Source: Clostridium sp. CAG:417 (lineage in GTDB: Bacteria; Bacillota_I; Bacilli_A; RF39; UBA660). Taken from it: 64,000 nucleotides of DNA. How positions within the stretch are numbered: position 1 is the stretch's first letter; the number at the start of each line of letters is the position of its first letter. Both the position numbers and the translations under genes were made by a program. The notes beneath the pieces are model-generated. The model was given only the letters and a program-made list of their open reading frames with translations. It was not told the DNA's origin and did no database searches. This document shows, in pieces, positions 52,197 to 63,367 of this stretch. The stretch lies in contig FR890374.1 of NCBI GenBank assembly GCA_000432835.1, positions 184,692-248,691 of the forward strand, in the 5' to 3' direction.

Positions 52197-53042
52197 ATGA
52201 ATCTTAAATTTGTGATAAATGAAAGTGTTTTAATCTGGTATTTACTTTTTCATCAATCAATAAGTAAAGAGATGAATGATTATAAGCAGAAAGTATGGAA
52301 AAATTATTGTAGTGAATATAAAGATTTACAAAAAGAAAAAGAAATAATTCTTAGAGATCCTAAAAACTATATTCCTGATGATGATACAATATATGATATT
52401 ATGAGGGAATTTGATGGTTATGATGATATATATAGAGAAACAGAACAATATAAAATGAATATAATCAAAATATGGGATGAATATAAGACAAAACTTAATA
52501 AAGAGTTAAAAAATATATTAAGATTTGATATTGATACATATTATGTTTTACTAGTAAATCAAAAACTAAATATTATAGATTTGTCTAGTGATGTTACAAA
52601 TAAAATACATACTATTGTTTATGGTAAAAAGATGGAAGAGGCTGATATTCAAAATATACTAGAAATTATCTTTTCAGTTTTAAAGAAAGAAATGGTAGAC
52701 TATGAAAAAGAAAATCAGCAAATAGTAGAAGCTGTTCTTGAACTAGCTATTTTAAATGAACTTGGAACGAGAATGACTGGTATGAGTCATTATTTAGTTG
52801 GTGGACGTAATAATAAGTTGTTAAAGAGACAAATTTATCCTTATTTTTTAATGTATTTAGGAATAGATAGGGATGATTTAACCACTTATATGAGAAGAGA
52901 TGGTATTGTTTTCGATGCTACAAATTATACTAATGAAATACAACTTAGAAAAATAGACTTAAAGCAATTTATAAGTTTTTGTATAAAAAATCAAAAAAAT
53001 ATGATAAAGGTTGATAATCAAGAAGAGATAGTCGTTTTATAA
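52197..53042 (+). CDS. Hypothetical protein upstream of polC
   Basis: A 281-residue cytoplasmic protein preceded by GGTGG. It is helical and rich in Lys, Glu, Asp and Tyr, with a possible hydrophobic N-terminal helix (FVINESVLIWYLLFHQ). A conserved-looking MTGMSHYLVGGRNNK stretch is near residue 205. No family is recognised. It lies 19 bases before polC, so it is probably co-transcribed with it and may relate to replication, but this is only context. Confidence 0.55.
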   Translation: MNLKFVINESVLIWYLLFHQSISKEMNDYKQKVWKNYCSEYKDLQKEKEIILRDPKNYIPDDDTIYDIMREFDGYDDIYRETEQYKMNIIKIWDEYKTKLNKELKNILRFDIDTYYVLLVNQKLNIIDLSSDVTNKIHTIVYGKKMEEADIQNILEIIFSVLKKEMVDYEKENQQIVEAVLELAILNELGTRMTGMSHYLVGGRNNKLLKRQIYPYFLMYLGIDRDDLTTYMRRDGIVFDATNYTNEIQLRKIDLKQFISFCIKNQKNMIKVDNQEEIVVL

Positions 53043-53061
53043 TGGTGGGGAGGTAATTATA

Positions 53062-56000
53062 ATGGATGGAAAAATGAAAATATTACTTGATAGATTAGAG
53101 ATTGAGAAGGGCCATTATAATTATTTTACCAAAGCTAGACTTTTAAAAATTAAAGTTAAGAGTAGTATAAAGGAGTGTTATATCTATATTGAAAATGAGG
53201 ATATGTTTGATCCTTCTTTAATTATGGAATTAGATATGAAGAAAGAATTGATTGCTCCTAATTTTAATAAAGTAGAAATTATTTATCAGTTTGTTAATAA
53301 AAATAATGAGGTATATTTATCTTATTTTCCTAGTGTATTAGAACATGTGAAAGATAAATTAAGAGTACTTGAAATATATAAAGATAAACTAAGGCTTGAA
53401 GATAATAAGTTAGTACTTATCGCTAATAATAAAGTAGAAGAGGCTAAATTAGGAAATGCGTTAGAAGAAATTAATCACATTTATCATAATTTAGGATATA
53501 CAGATGAAATTAGTCTTTTATATAGAGAAGAACATCTTGTTTTAGATGAAATTAAAAAGAGCCTTGATGATAGTTTGGCTAATGCTGCAGAGTTAAAAAA
53601 AGAAAAAACTCCTTCTACAGAAGAGGTTAAAAAAGATTTTAAACCTAAGTTTTCAAGAAAAAGAGAAAAAGATCCTAATAGTGTAATTGGTATAATGATT
53701 GAAGATATGCCTATTTCTATTAAATCTATTTTAGGAGAGGATAATAATGTTACTATATGGGGAGAAGTATTTGGTATAGAGTACTTTGAGTCTTCTAAAA
53801 GTGATTTTAAAATTATTACTTTGAAGGTAACAGATTATACTGATAGTATTTATTGTAAAGTTTTTGCTAGAGAAAAAGATGAATATGCAAGAATTTGTAG
53901 TGAATTAAAAAAAGGAAAATGGTATAAAATACGTGGATATGTCAAGAGTGATCATTTTAGTAATGATGAATTAGTTTTAAATGCTAGAGATATTGTTTTA
54001 TGTGACAAAGAAAAACAAGTAAGACAAGATAATGCCTTAGAAAAAAGAGTTGAGTTACATGCTCATACTAAAATGAGTCAAATGGATGGACTTGCAGATG
54101 AGATTCTTTTAGTTAATCAGGCTATTAGTTGGGGACATAAGGCTATTGCGATTACTGATCATAATGGTTGTCAGGCTTTTCCTCATGTTTTTAATACTGT
54201 TACATCATATAATAAAGGTAAAAGTGATGAGGAAAAATTTAAGGCTATTTATGGAACTGAACTTACGTTAATAGATGATAGTGTAGATATTGTAGTAAGA
54301 CCAAAAGATGTTGTGATGCTTGATCAGACATATGTGGTATTCGATTTTGAGACGACCGGTTTTAATGCTGGTGGAAAAGATTCAATTATTGAAATTGGTG
54401 CGGTTAAAATGAAGGATGGAATGATTCTAGAAAGATATGATGAATTAATCAATCCGGGAGTTAAGTTAGAGCAGAAGATAATTGATGTTACAAGTATTAC
54501 TGATGAAATGTTAGAAGGAAAAGACAATGAAGAAAATGCAGTAAAACGTTTTATTGAATGGTTTGGAGATTTACCAATGGTAGCGCATAATGCTAAGTTC
54601 GATGTATCGTTCTTGGAAATGGCTTATAAAAAATATAATCTGGGAACTTTTACTAATACTGTTATAGATACTTTAGAATTATCACGTACTATGGATAATA
54701 ATTATGCAAGACACAGTTTAAGTGCCTTAGTAAAACGATATGAAGTACCTTGGGATGAGGAAAGTCACCACAGAGGTGATTATGATGCTGAAGGAACAGC
54801 CTTAGTATTTTATAAAATGTTAAAGAAACTAGATAATCGTAATATTGAAAGAATGGGACAACTTTCTGAGTTAGTTAGTAAAGATGAAATCCATAAATAT
54901 GGTAAAAGTTATCATGTTAATTTATTAGCTAAAAATAAAGTAGGACTTAAAAATTTATTTAAACTTATTAGTTTAGCTAATACAAAATATTTATATAAAA
55001 CACCAAGAATATTACGTAGTGAAATTGAAAAACATCGTGAAGGATTACTTGTTGGTAGTGGCTGTTATGAGAGTGAAGTATTTTTACAAGCACGTAGTAA
55101 GGCTGATCAAGAATTAACTAATATTATTCGTTTTTATGATTATGTTGAAGTACAACCTTTAGAGTGTTATAATCATTTGATTCAAAGTGGAGACTTTGCG
55201 AATGAACTTGAACTTGCTCATCATTTAATGAAAATTATCAGAGTAACAGATGATGCTGGTAAATTAATTGTTGCAACTGGAGACGTACATCATATTAATA
55301 GAGAAGATAAAATATTTAGAGAAATAATAGTTAATCAAAAAGTTCCGGGTGGAGGAAGACATCCTTTAGCACGTAATAATATTAAAGAAATTCCTTCTAA
55401 TCATTTTAGAACAACAGAAGAAATGCTTGAAGATTTTAAATTTTTGGAAAATGAAGAACTTATTAAAAAAATAGTTATAGATAATCCTAATAAAATTAGT
55501 GATATGGTTGAGATAATTGAAGTTATTATTGATACTGGAGGTATACCATTCTCTCCAAGAGTTAAGAGTGATGATGGTAAGAGCTATTTGGATTGTCCAA
55601 GAGTAGTAACGGATCTTGTTTATACAAAAGCTAAAGATTGGTATGGTGATAATTTACCATATAATATAGAGGAAAGAATTGCTACTGAACTTTATGGTGA
55701 TATTGTTTTGAAGTCTGTTAAAGATAAGTTAAGTAGTGATAACTTATCAGATGATGAAATGGTAAAAAGGTCTTTTGCGAATTTACATGAAGTTATTTTA
55801 AAGGGATTTGATGCTGTTAAGGATTTGGTTCGTTCATATATTAAGAGAAATAGTGAAGAAAGTCTTTCAGATGATGATTTGGAAAAAGAACTTAATAAAA
55901 AATTAGGAGGAATTATAGGTGGAGGATTTGATCCAATTTATTTGATTGCGCAACGTCTTGTTAAACACTCTAATGATGAGGGATACTTGGTTGGTTCCCG

Positions 56001-57693
56001 TGGTTCAGTAGGTTCAAGCTTTGTTGCTACAATGATGGGAATTACAGAAGTTAATCCACTTCCAGCACATTATCGTTGTTCAAAGTGTAAGGTTAGTATC
56101 TTTAATGATGATGATGGAAATCCACTTGGTTCAAATTATTCTTCAGGATTTGATTTACCAGATAAAATGTGTCCTAATTGTAATATTTTACTTTTAAAAG
56201 ATGGACAAGATATGCCGTTCGCTACTTTCTTAGGATTTAATGCTGATAAAGTACCAGATATAGATTTGAACTTCTCAGATTTAAACCAAGCTAGTGCTCA
56301 TGCCTATACAAAAGTCCTTTTTGGTGAGGATAATGTCTATCGTGCCGGTACTATAGGTACGGTTGCTGAAAAAACAGCATTTGGATTTGTAAAGGGCTGG
56401 GCTGAAGAGCATCAAAAAGAACTTAGAACGGCAGAGGTAGAACGTTTAGCTATGGGATGTACTGGAGTTAAGAGAACAACGGGGCAGCATCCAGGAGGAA
56501 TTGTTGTTATACCTGATTATATGGATGTATATGATTTTACACCTTTCCAGTTTCCAGCAGAAGATGCAACTGCTGAATGGCGAACTACCCACTTTGATTA
56601 CCACGCTATTGATCAAGATGTTTTAAAACTAGATATATTGGGACATTCTGATCCTACTCAGTTAAGATTAATTCAATTACAGTCAGGAACTGATATTATG
56701 AAAGTTCCTTTAGATGATAAAGAAACAATGAGTATTTTTACTTCTACTAAGGCATTAGGTGTAACAACTGAACAAATAATGTGTAATACTGGAACTCTTG
56801 GTATTCCGGAGTTTGGAACAGCTTTTACAATTAAATTAGTAGAAGATACTAAACCTACAACATTTGCCGAGCTTATTAAAATATCAGGACTTTCTCATGG
56901 TACGGATGTATGGCTTGGAAATGCCCAAGAGTTAATAAAAAATAACATAGTGCCATTTAAGGATACTATTGGCTGTCGTGATGATATAATGGTTTATTTG
57001 ATGTATAATGGATTAGAACCAATTAAGGCCTTTAAAATAATGGAGTTTGTTCGTAAAGGTAAGGCTTCAAAAGATCCAGAAACCTGGAAAGGTCATGTTA
57101 AGACTATGCAAGACGCTAATATTCCAGAGTGGTTTATAGATTCTTGTGCTAAGATTAAATATATGTTCCCTAAGGCCCATGCAGCAGCATATGTAATTAG
57201 TGCCTTTAGGATTGCTTGGTATAAAGTTCATATGCCTGTATATTTTTATGCATCATGGTACTCTTCAAAAGCAACAGATGTAGATGTTGAAGCTATGATT
57301 AAAGGTTATAACGCTATTAAACAAAAAATTCTTGAGATTCAGGCTAAAGGATATGAGGCTACAAACAAGGAAAATGGTCAAGCTGAAAGTTTAAAAGTGG
57401 CCTTGGAAGCAACAGCTAGGGGAATTAAATTCTTAAATGTTGATTTATATAAGAGTGAAGCAACGGTTTGGACAGTTGGTAGTGATAATGAAATATATCC
57501 ACCGTTTAATGCAATAGATGGACTTGGTGATACAGTAGCTAAAAATATTGTAAGAGAACGTGAAATTAATCGTTTCTTAAGTATTGAAGATGTTCAGGTA
57601 CGCGGTAAGGTTTCAAAAACATTAATAGATAAGATGGTAGAGATGGGAATATTAGAAGGACTTCCTAATTCTAATCAATTATCACTTTTCTAA
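53062..57693 (+). CDS. polC: DNA polymerase III alpha subunit, PolC type
   Basis: A 1543-residue replicative polymerase, as long as expected. Order of domains: N-terminal region; OB fold about residues 215-310; PHP domain beginning VELHAHTKMSQMDG near 331. A 3'-5' exonuclease is inserted in it (VFDFETTGF at about 424, HNAKFDVSFL). The rest of the PHP follows, then a Cys-rich zinc module (CSKC and CPNC, about 1005-1045), palm catalytic residues in PDIDLNFSD (about 1066) and KLDILGHSD (about 1190), and helix-hairpin-helix near the end. The C-terminal QLSLF is the beta-clamp binding peptide. The start follows GGGGAGG. Confidence 0.97.
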   Translation: MDGKMKILLDRLEIEKGHYNYFTKARLLKIKVKSSIKECYIYIENEDMFDPSLIMELDMKKELIAPNFNKVEIIYQFVNKNNEVYLSYFPSVLEHVKDKLRVLEIYKDKLRLEDNKLVLIANNKVEEAKLGNALEEINHIYHNLGYTDEISLLYREEHLVLDEIKKSLDDSLANAAELKKEKTPSTEEVKKDFKPKFSRKREKDPNSVIGIMIEDMPISIKSILGEDNNVTIWGEVFGIEYFESSKSDFKIITLKVTDYTDSIYCKVFAREKDEYARICSELKKGKWYKIRGYVKSDHFSNDELVLNARDIVLCDKEKQVRQDNALEKRVELHAHTKMSQMDGLADEILLVNQAISWGHKAIAITDHNGCQAFPHVFNTVTSYNKGKSDEEKFKAIYGTELTLIDDSVDIVVRPKDVVMLDQTYVVFDFETTGFNAGGKDSIIEIGAVKMKDGMILERYDELINPGVKLEQKIIDVTSITDEMLEGKDNEENAVKRFIEWFGDLPMVAHNAKFDVSFLEMAYKKYNLGTFTNTVIDTLELSRTMDNNYARHSLSALVKRYEVPWDEESHHRGDYDAEGTALVFYKMLKKLDNRNIERMGQLSELVSKDEIHKYGKSYHVNLLAKNKVGLKNLFKLISLANTKYLYKTPRILRSEIEKHREGLLVGSGCYESEVFLQARSKADQELTNIIRFYDYVEVQPLECYNHLIQSGDFANELELAHHLMKIIRVTDDAGKLIVATGDVHHINREDKIFREIIVNQKVPGGGRHPLARNNIKEIPSNHFRTTEEMLEDFKFLENEELIKKIVIDNPNKISDMVEIIEVIIDTGGIPFSPRVKSDDGKSYLDCPRVVTDLVYTKAKDWYGDNLPYNIEERIATELYGDIVLKSVKDKLSSDNLSDDEMVKRSFANLHEVILKGFDAVKDLVRSYIKRNSEESLSDDDLEKELNKKLGGIIGGGFDPIYLIAQRLVKHSNDEGYLVGSRGSVGSSFVATMMGITEVNPLPAHYRCSKCKVSIFNDDDGNPLGSNYSSGFDLPDKMCPNCNILLLKDGQDMPFATFLGFNADKVPDIDLNFSDLNQASAHAYTKVLFGEDNVYRAGTIGTVAEKTAFGFVKGWAEEHQKELRTAEVERLAMGCTGVKRTTGQHPGGIVVIPDYMDVYDFTPFQFPAEDATAEWRTTHFDYHAIDQDVLKLDILGHSDPTQLRLIQLQSGTDIMKVPLDDKETMSIFTSTKALGVTTEQIMCNTGTLGIPEFGTAFTIKLVEDTKPTTFAELIKISGLSHGTDVWLGNAQELIKNNIVPFKDTIGCRDDIMVYLMYNGLEPIKAFKIMEFVRKGKASKDPETWKGHVKTMQDANIPEWFIDSCAKIKYMFPKAHAAAYVISAFRIAWYKVHMPVYFYASWYSSKATDVDVEAMIKGYNAIKQKILEIQAKGYEATNKENGQAESLKVALEATARGIKFLNVDLYKSEATVWTVGSDNEIYPPFNAIDGLGDTVAKNIVREREINRFLSIEDVQVRGKVSKTLIDKMVEMGILEGLPNSNQLSLF

Positions 57694-57714
57694 TTAATTA
57701 TTAGTTTTATTATT

Positions 57715-57747
57715 TAAGTAGCTTTAATATTATTAAGGCTACTTTTT
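57715..57747 (+). terminator. Terminator of polC
   Basis: AAGTAGC-TTTAAT (from 57715) pairs with ATTAA-GGCTACTT, followed by TTTTG. Confidence 0.8.
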
Positions 57748-57811
57748 GTTTTAACTTTTAATTGTGCTATTTTTTCTTTTGTAGTAAAATGATAATAGGA
57801 GAAAGATAGTT

Positions 57812-60800
57812 ATGGTAAGAGATAAGTTGAAAAAAGTTAATATAAAAGTAATTTTACTTGTTTTGTTTGGATTTGGACTTATATTTATTGGAGTAGGTTC
57901 CTTAAACATTAAGCTTGGCGCATCTAAGGTTAATTCGTCTAAGAAGTTTGCTAGTGGAGACTCATTTATAACCGAACTATCTTCTAGTTCACCTAGTGTA
58001 GTAGCGGGGGATAGTGTTACTTTAACAGTTAAACTTTTAAATATTAATATTAATAGTGGAGATAAAGGTATCGGAGTTTTATCTTTTAAACTTGATTATG
58101 ATAGTGATGTTTTTAGTTTGACTAGTTCATCTTCTGCTGTTGGAAAGATTAGTACTAATAATAATGGTGACTATATAATTGTTATGAATGATGGTAAGGT
58201 ATTAACTGCTGATACTACAGTTTTTACCTTTACTTTAAAGAGTAAAAGTAATGTAAATAATGTTAATTCTTTAATTAGTCTAAGTAATATTTTGGGTAGT
58301 GCTGGTAGTAGTGTTTCATCAAAAAATGCTTCTTTGACAGTCTTAGTAAAAGATGAAGGAGCTCCTAGAGTAACATTTGATGTAAAAAATCCTAATGAAT
58401 ATGCTAAAAGTCATAGTGCAACTATATCAGTTGTTGATAGTGACTTGGATAATAGCAGTTTAAAATATCAATGGGTTCAAGGTAATACTAAACCAAGTGA
58501 GGCTTCATTTACAGATACTTTTACAAATAACCAAACAATTACTAAAGATGGACTTACCGGTAGTAATTGGTATTTATGGGTGTTAGCTAAAGATACAAAG
58601 AAAAATACGAGTATAGTTCGTAGTGAAGCATTTTACTTTGATAACACTGCTCCAACTTGTAACATAACATCAGATGGAAGTAATTTAATAGTTAATGGAA
58701 GTGACAGTCAAAGTGGTTTAGATACTCTTCCATATTCATTTGATAATATAAATTTTACGAATGTTAATAAAAAGAGTATTTCATCAAATGGAACATATAA
58801 AGCTTATGTTAGAGATAAGGTAGGAAATGTTGCAGAATGTAGTTATGTTGTTAATGTTACAGCTCCAACGATTGCCATTTCTAACTCACAAACTTTACCT
58901 ACTAAGAGTTTAAACGTTACAATTAATGCCTTAAAAGGAGCATATGAATTAGATACCAACAATACTTATCAATATTATTTATCTAGTAGTTCTACAATGT
59001 TAACTGATGGTGAGTGGACCAATTATCAAAGTGGCGAAAGTTTTACAATAGGTGCTAAAAAAGATGGCATATATTATTTGTTTGTAAAAGCAATAACTGA
59101 TACAGCTTCAAATAAAAGTACAGATAGTTTTAATGATACATTTGTAATTGATAATGTTACTTATCATAGATTTGGTCCTTATATATTTGATAATACTTCG
59201 CCTAGCTGTTCTATTACTTCTTCAACTTCAAAATATACCAATACTAATTTAGTTTTAACGGTTACTGGTAATGATGAAAATGGATTAAGTGATGCTGCTT
59301 ATTCTTTCGATGGAGTAAATTTTTCTCACAACTATCAAAAAACTGTAAGTGAAAATGGAAAATATAGTGCTTATGTAAAAGATTATGCTGGCAATGTTAA
59401 TTCTTGTAGTATAGATGTTAACAATATTGATAAGGATCGTCCTGTTATAAATATAAAAAATAATGGTTCATTACAGTATAGTAAAACACACAGTAGTGAA
59501 GTTGTTGTTAATGATATAAAGCTAGCCGAAAATGGTCTTAAATATCAATGGACAACTGATACTGTTCAACCTGATTTATCTAGTTTTACAACACCTTTTA
59601 CTAATAACACTACAATAAGTAAGAGTTCTTATAGTGGAGATTATTATTTGTGGATTTATGCAATTGATGAAGCAGGAAATTACACTGTTGTTAGAAGTGA
59701 AGTATTTAAATTTGATAATACTTTGCCAACAGCACCGACAATTAGTGCTAATATAAAAAATGGAGAAACAGCAGAGTCAGATGTTTTATTACAAATAGAT
59801 TCTTCAACAGCTTTAAGTGGTATAAAAAAATATCAATATTCTTTAAATAACGGAGTTAGTTTTATTGATTATGATAGTAGTAAGAAAATAACATTTACGG
59901 AAGAAGGAGAATATAGTGTTATTGCAAGAGCTGTTAGTAATGTTGATATAAATGGAGTAAATAGTAAGAGCTTTTCCTTTAAGATTAAACATAGCCCAAT
60001 GGCACTTACAATGAAAAAATCAACTTCACTTCCAACAAATAAAGATGTTGTAGTAACAATTACTTCAAGTACTAAATTGTTGCCACTTGCAGGATTTAGT
60101 TTGTCTAGTGATGGATATAGTTTAAGTAAAAGCTATAGTGAAAATACAACAGGTGATAAAGTTGTAGTAACAGATATCTATGGTAACAGTGAGACACAAA
60201 CTATTGTTATTTCAAATATAGATAAAGAAAAGCCAAAATTAAGCGTTACATATGATAAAAGTGAAGATTCAGTAGAAGCGGTTATTAAAGCTAATGAAGA
60301 GTTGGATGCTAAGAGTGGATTTGTTCTTTCAGTAGATAAAAAAGAACTATCTAAAGTGTATTTTGAAAATGGAACTTTTCAAGAAAGCTTTTGTGATGTA
60401 GCAGGAAACTGTACAGATATCTCACTAAATATAGATGGTATTAAAAAGAATGACTTAAATATAAGTTTGTCATACGAATTACAAAATGATGGGGCAGAGA
60501 AGATAATAATTTCATCACCTAATGAATTAAGTAGTTTAGAGGGATTTCAACTTTCTTCAGATAAACATAGTTTAAGTAAAATAATTTATAGTGATATTGA
60601 TAAAGAGTATACTGTAAAAGATGTATTAGGAAATTCTAGAGTAGTAAAGATTAAATATTACTTTGTGAATGAACCATTAAATATAAAAGTTAATTATAGT
60701 ATCACAAAATTAAGTAATGAAAATGTTGTAGTAACACTTACAGCGAATCATGAACTTAAGGAAATAGAAGGATTTAGTTTATCAGATGATAAATATAGTT

Positions 60801-63217
60801 TAATTAAAGTTTATATGACTAATACCAAAAAAACTATATTAGTAGAATCAGTTGATGGATTACAAAAAGATATTACCATTAATATTAGTAATATAGATAA
60901 AGAAAAACCTACTATTAATGGGGTTATGAATAATGGAGTTTATGATAGTATAAAGTTAGAATTTAATAAGAATGTTAAAACAATAAAGGTAGTAAAAAAT
61001 GGTGCTTTACAAGAATATAAAATGGGAGATGTTATAAATTCCCCAGGGGATTATGTTATTACTATTATAGATGAAGTAGGAAATAGTAGTACTTATAATA
61101 TAAGTTTAAGAAAAAATGGTGAACTAGTTAGTGTTCCTGATACTTCTAGTAACTACAGTAAATTATTTATTGTTGTAGGAGTTTTAGAAGTTATAGTTGG
61201 TATCCTATTGTTTAGTCAAGTTGGACTAAAGGGAAAAGTTAATTTAAGTTTAATTCTGTTGGTAATATTGGTTGCTAAATTTAGTAATAATAGTATGTCG
61301 GCAAGTACTACAGCTATAGATCTTAATGGTTATGAAATTAAGGATAATTATTTGCTTAATGTTGAAGCTTCTACTAGTTATTCTAATATGAAGAGTAACT
61401 TATTTGATAAAAGTGTTACTGTTAAAAGAAGTGATAGTGAACTTTCTAGTAGTAGTTATGTTGGTACTGGTGATTTATTAACTTATGGTAGTGATAATTA
61501 TAGAGTTATTATAAAGGGAGACGTTACAGGAGATGGTAGTGTTGATTATAATGACTATGGAAAGTTGATATTAGTTTTACTTTCTAAGTCTAATTTTAAT
61601 GAGTATGAAGCTAAGGCAGCTGATTATAATGTAGATGAAGTTATTGATATTAGTGATTTATACTATATTAATAAGAGATTAAATAGTACTTATGTTATTA
61701 AACCTAAAGGTATTAGAGTAGTTAGTGCTAATACAAAACTTAAAGCATCATCATCCACTAAAATAGTTGCTCAAGTGTATCCTGTTAATGTAAGTGATGA
61801 TACATATGATTCACGTGTTGTTTATGGAAATAGTGTTAATGTTTCTAATAATACTGTTAAAGGAATTGATGCGGGAAATGCAATAGTTTTAGTTTCGTCA
61901 AATGCTAATCCAGCACTTAATACTACTTTGACATTTGAAATTAAAAGTATTCCAGTTACTGGTGTAAGTCTTTCTAAAGACAGTGCAACTATTAATATTG
62001 AAGAGAGTAATAGTATAAGTATTACACCTACCATTTCGCCAAGTAATGCAACTAATAAAAATGTAGTTTACTCATCATCTAATAGTAGTGTAGCAAAAGT
62101 TTCTTCTACCGGTAAAATTACGGGTGTCTTCCCAGGAGTTGCAGTGATTACTGTAAAGAGTGTTGAAGATAGTAGTAAAAAAGCAACTATTAAAGTATTA
62201 GTTCAAAATGATGGTAAAAACTATGTAAATGTTAATAACGCAACTAGAAGTCTTTATACACAATATGTTGTTTCGGCTCATCCATCAACGATTATTCAAG
62301 GATTTGATATTTCTAAAAATTATATATTTACTGTTCAGAATCTTTACTCAACTAGTACAGATATGAATACTAATAGTTTATTTATTAATAAACATCCAAG
62401 ACCAGGAGTATCTGGAAGTGATTCTAATATGAGTTTGTATGGTTTTGGACATGGTACTAATATAGCGTTTGAATGGGCTAATTCAAAATATAATGATACA
62501 TCTGATGCTTATATGTGGTTAGCAGGAGGACATTATACTTGGAATAATGATAACTCTAAATTTAGTTTTGATGTAACAAGAGATGGAGCTTTCCCAACCA
62601 GACTTGCTTATCATGGTAATAGTACTTATACTTCTAATTCAGTTTCATTTGATACAAGAAGTAGTGTTAGTAGAAATGATATTAAACTTTATAATGGTAA
62701 AAATTATAGTACAACAGCTTTAAGCTCTAAATATTATAATATATATAAATTCTATAAGACTCGCTCAAATGAACAAGTGGCAATAGATACAACTAATAAC
62801 TTATTTATTATTAGGGTTACAGGAAGTTCAGGTCAAATCTTTAGTATCTATAAGTTAACAGATATTAAAAATAGTTCAGTAGACTATATAGATGGTAATA
62901 TTCCTAAATTAGCAACATTTACCATACCAAAAACACCACTTGATTTTCAGGGATTTGATATAGCTGGAGATTATGTATATGTTTATTATGGTGAAAGCAA
63001 TAGAAATGGTACACAAAATTCTCAGGGATATGTTGCTATGTACGACTTCTTAGGTAATGAGAAATTTAATAAAAAAGTGTATTCAACATCTACTTCTATT
63101 TTTGAAGAACCAGAAGGAATTAAAGTATATAAAGAATCTGGAAAATATGTAGCTTATCTTGGTAGTAGCTTAGTTTCTGGTAGTCAAAAATATGTAAAAA
63201 TATGTACGTTTAAATAG
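57812..63217 (+). CDS. Giant surface protein: cohesin-like, Ig-like repeats, internal sorting-like segment, dockerin, BIG2
   Basis: An 1801-residue secreted protein. It has a signal anchor (about residues 10-35) and a cohesin-like module (about 50-190, GVLSFKLDYDSDVF). Many Ig-like repeats follow (FDNTAPTCNITSDG-type and ISNIDKEKP-type units, about 190-1100). At 1108 comes VPDTS, a hydrophobic span (KLFIVVGVLEVIVGILLF), a basic patch, then a second hydrophobic stretch (LSLILLVILVAKF) ending SMSAST. After that comes a dockerin-like module (about 1236-1290, GDVTGDGSVDYNDY), a BIG2 Ig-like domain (about 1380-1466) and a C-terminal beta-rich domain with KHPRPGVSG and GFGHGTNIAFE. The middle resembles the end of one wall-anchored protein fused to the start of another. 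Confidence 0.8.
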   Translation: MVRDKLKKVNIKVILLVLFGFGLIFIGVGSLNIKLGASKVNSSKKFASGDSFITELSSSSPSVVAGDSVTLTVKLLNININSGDKGIGVLSFKLDYDSDVFSLTSSSSAVGKISTNNNGDYIIVMNDGKVLTADTTVFTFTLKSKSNVNNVNSLISLSNILGSAGSSVSSKNASLTVLVKDEGAPRVTFDVKNPNEYAKSHSATISVVDSDLDNSSLKYQWVQGNTKPSEASFTDTFTNNQTITKDGLTGSNWYLWVLAKDTKKNTSIVRSEAFYFDNTAPTCNITSDGSNLIVNGSDSQSGLDTLPYSFDNINFTNVNKKSISSNGTYKAYVRDKVGNVAECSYVVNVTAPTIAISNSQTLPTKSLNVTINALKGAYELDTNNTYQYYLSSSSTMLTDGEWTNYQSGESFTIGAKKDGIYYLFVKAITDTASNKSTDSFNDTFVIDNVTYHRFGPYIFDNTSPSCSITSSTSKYTNTNLVLTVTGNDENGLSDAAYSFDGVNFSHNYQKTVSENGKYSAYVKDYAGNVNSCSIDVNNIDKDRPVINIKNNGSLQYSKTHSSEVVVNDIKLAENGLKYQWTTDTVQPDLSSFTTPFTNNTTISKSSYSGDYYLWIYAIDEAGNYTVVRSEVFKFDNTLPTAPTISANIKNGETAESDVLLQIDSSTALSGIKKYQYSLNNGVSFIDYDSSKKITFTEEGEYSVIARAVSNVDINGVNSKSFSFKIKHSPMALTMKKSTSLPTNKDVVVTITSSTKLLPLAGFSLSSDGYSLSKSYSENTTGDKVVVTDIYGNSETQTIVISNIDKEKPKLSVTYDKSEDSVEAVIKANEELDAKSGFVLSVDKKELSKVYFENGTFQESFCDVAGNCTDISLNIDGIKKNDLNISLSYELQNDGAEKIIISSPNELSSLEGFQLSSDKHSLSKIIYSDIDKEYTVKDVLGNSRVVKIKYYFVNEPLNIKVNYSITKLSNENVVVTLTANHELKEIEGFSLSDDKYSLIKVYMTNTKKTILVESVDGLQKDITINISNIDKEKPTINGVMNNGVYDSIKLEFNKNVKTIKVVKNGALQEYKMGDVINSPGDYVITIIDEVGNSSTYNISLRKNGELVSVPDTSSNYSKLFIVVGVLEVIVGILLFSQVGLKGKVNLSLILLVILVAKFSNNSMSASTTAIDLNGYEIKDNYLLNVEASTSYSNMKSNLFDKSVTVKRSDSELSSSSYVGTGDLLTYGSDNYRVIIKGDVTGDGSVDYNDYGKLILVLLSKSNFNEYEAKAADYNVDEVIDISDLYYINKRLNSTYVIKPKGIRVVSANTKLKASSSTKIVAQVYPVNVSDDTYDSRVVYGNSVNVSNNTVKGIDAGNAIVLVSSNANPALNTTLTFEIKSIPVTGVSLSKDSATINIEESNSISITPTISPSNATNKNVVYSSSNSSVAKVSSTGKITGVFPGVAVITVKSVEDSSKKATIKVLVQNDGKNYVNVNNATRSLYTQYVVSAHPSTIIQGFDISKNYIFTVQNLYSTSTDMNTNSLFINKHPRPGVSGSDSNMSLYGFGHGTNIAFEWANSKYNDTSDAYMWLAGGHYTWNNDNSKFSFDVTRDGAFPTRLAYHGNSTYTSNSVSFDTRSSVSRNDIKLYNGKNYSTTALSSKYYNIYKFYKTRSNEQVAIDTTNNLFIIRVTGSSGQIFSIYKLTDIKNSSVDYIDGNIPKLATFTIPKTPLDFQGFDIAGDYVYVYYGESNRNGTQNSQGYVAMYDFLGNEKFNKKVYSTSTSIFEEPEGIKVYKESGKYVAYLGSSLVSGSQKYVKICTFK

Positions 63218-63247
63218 ACAATTGTAATGATTGTCTATTTTTTTTTG
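63213..63247 (+). terminator. Terminator of the giant surface protein gene
   Basis: AATAGACAAT (from 63213) pairs with ATTGTCTATT (63229-63238), followed by T residues. Confidence 0.85.
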
Positions 63248-63367
63248 AAAAAAAAGTCGTAATTTACTGTTAATTTCTGAATAAAAATGATAAACTAATA
63301 TTAGTTAAATAATAGATACGTGGGAAGTATTTAAAAAATTTATTTTGTGAAAAAAGTTGGTGGAAAT

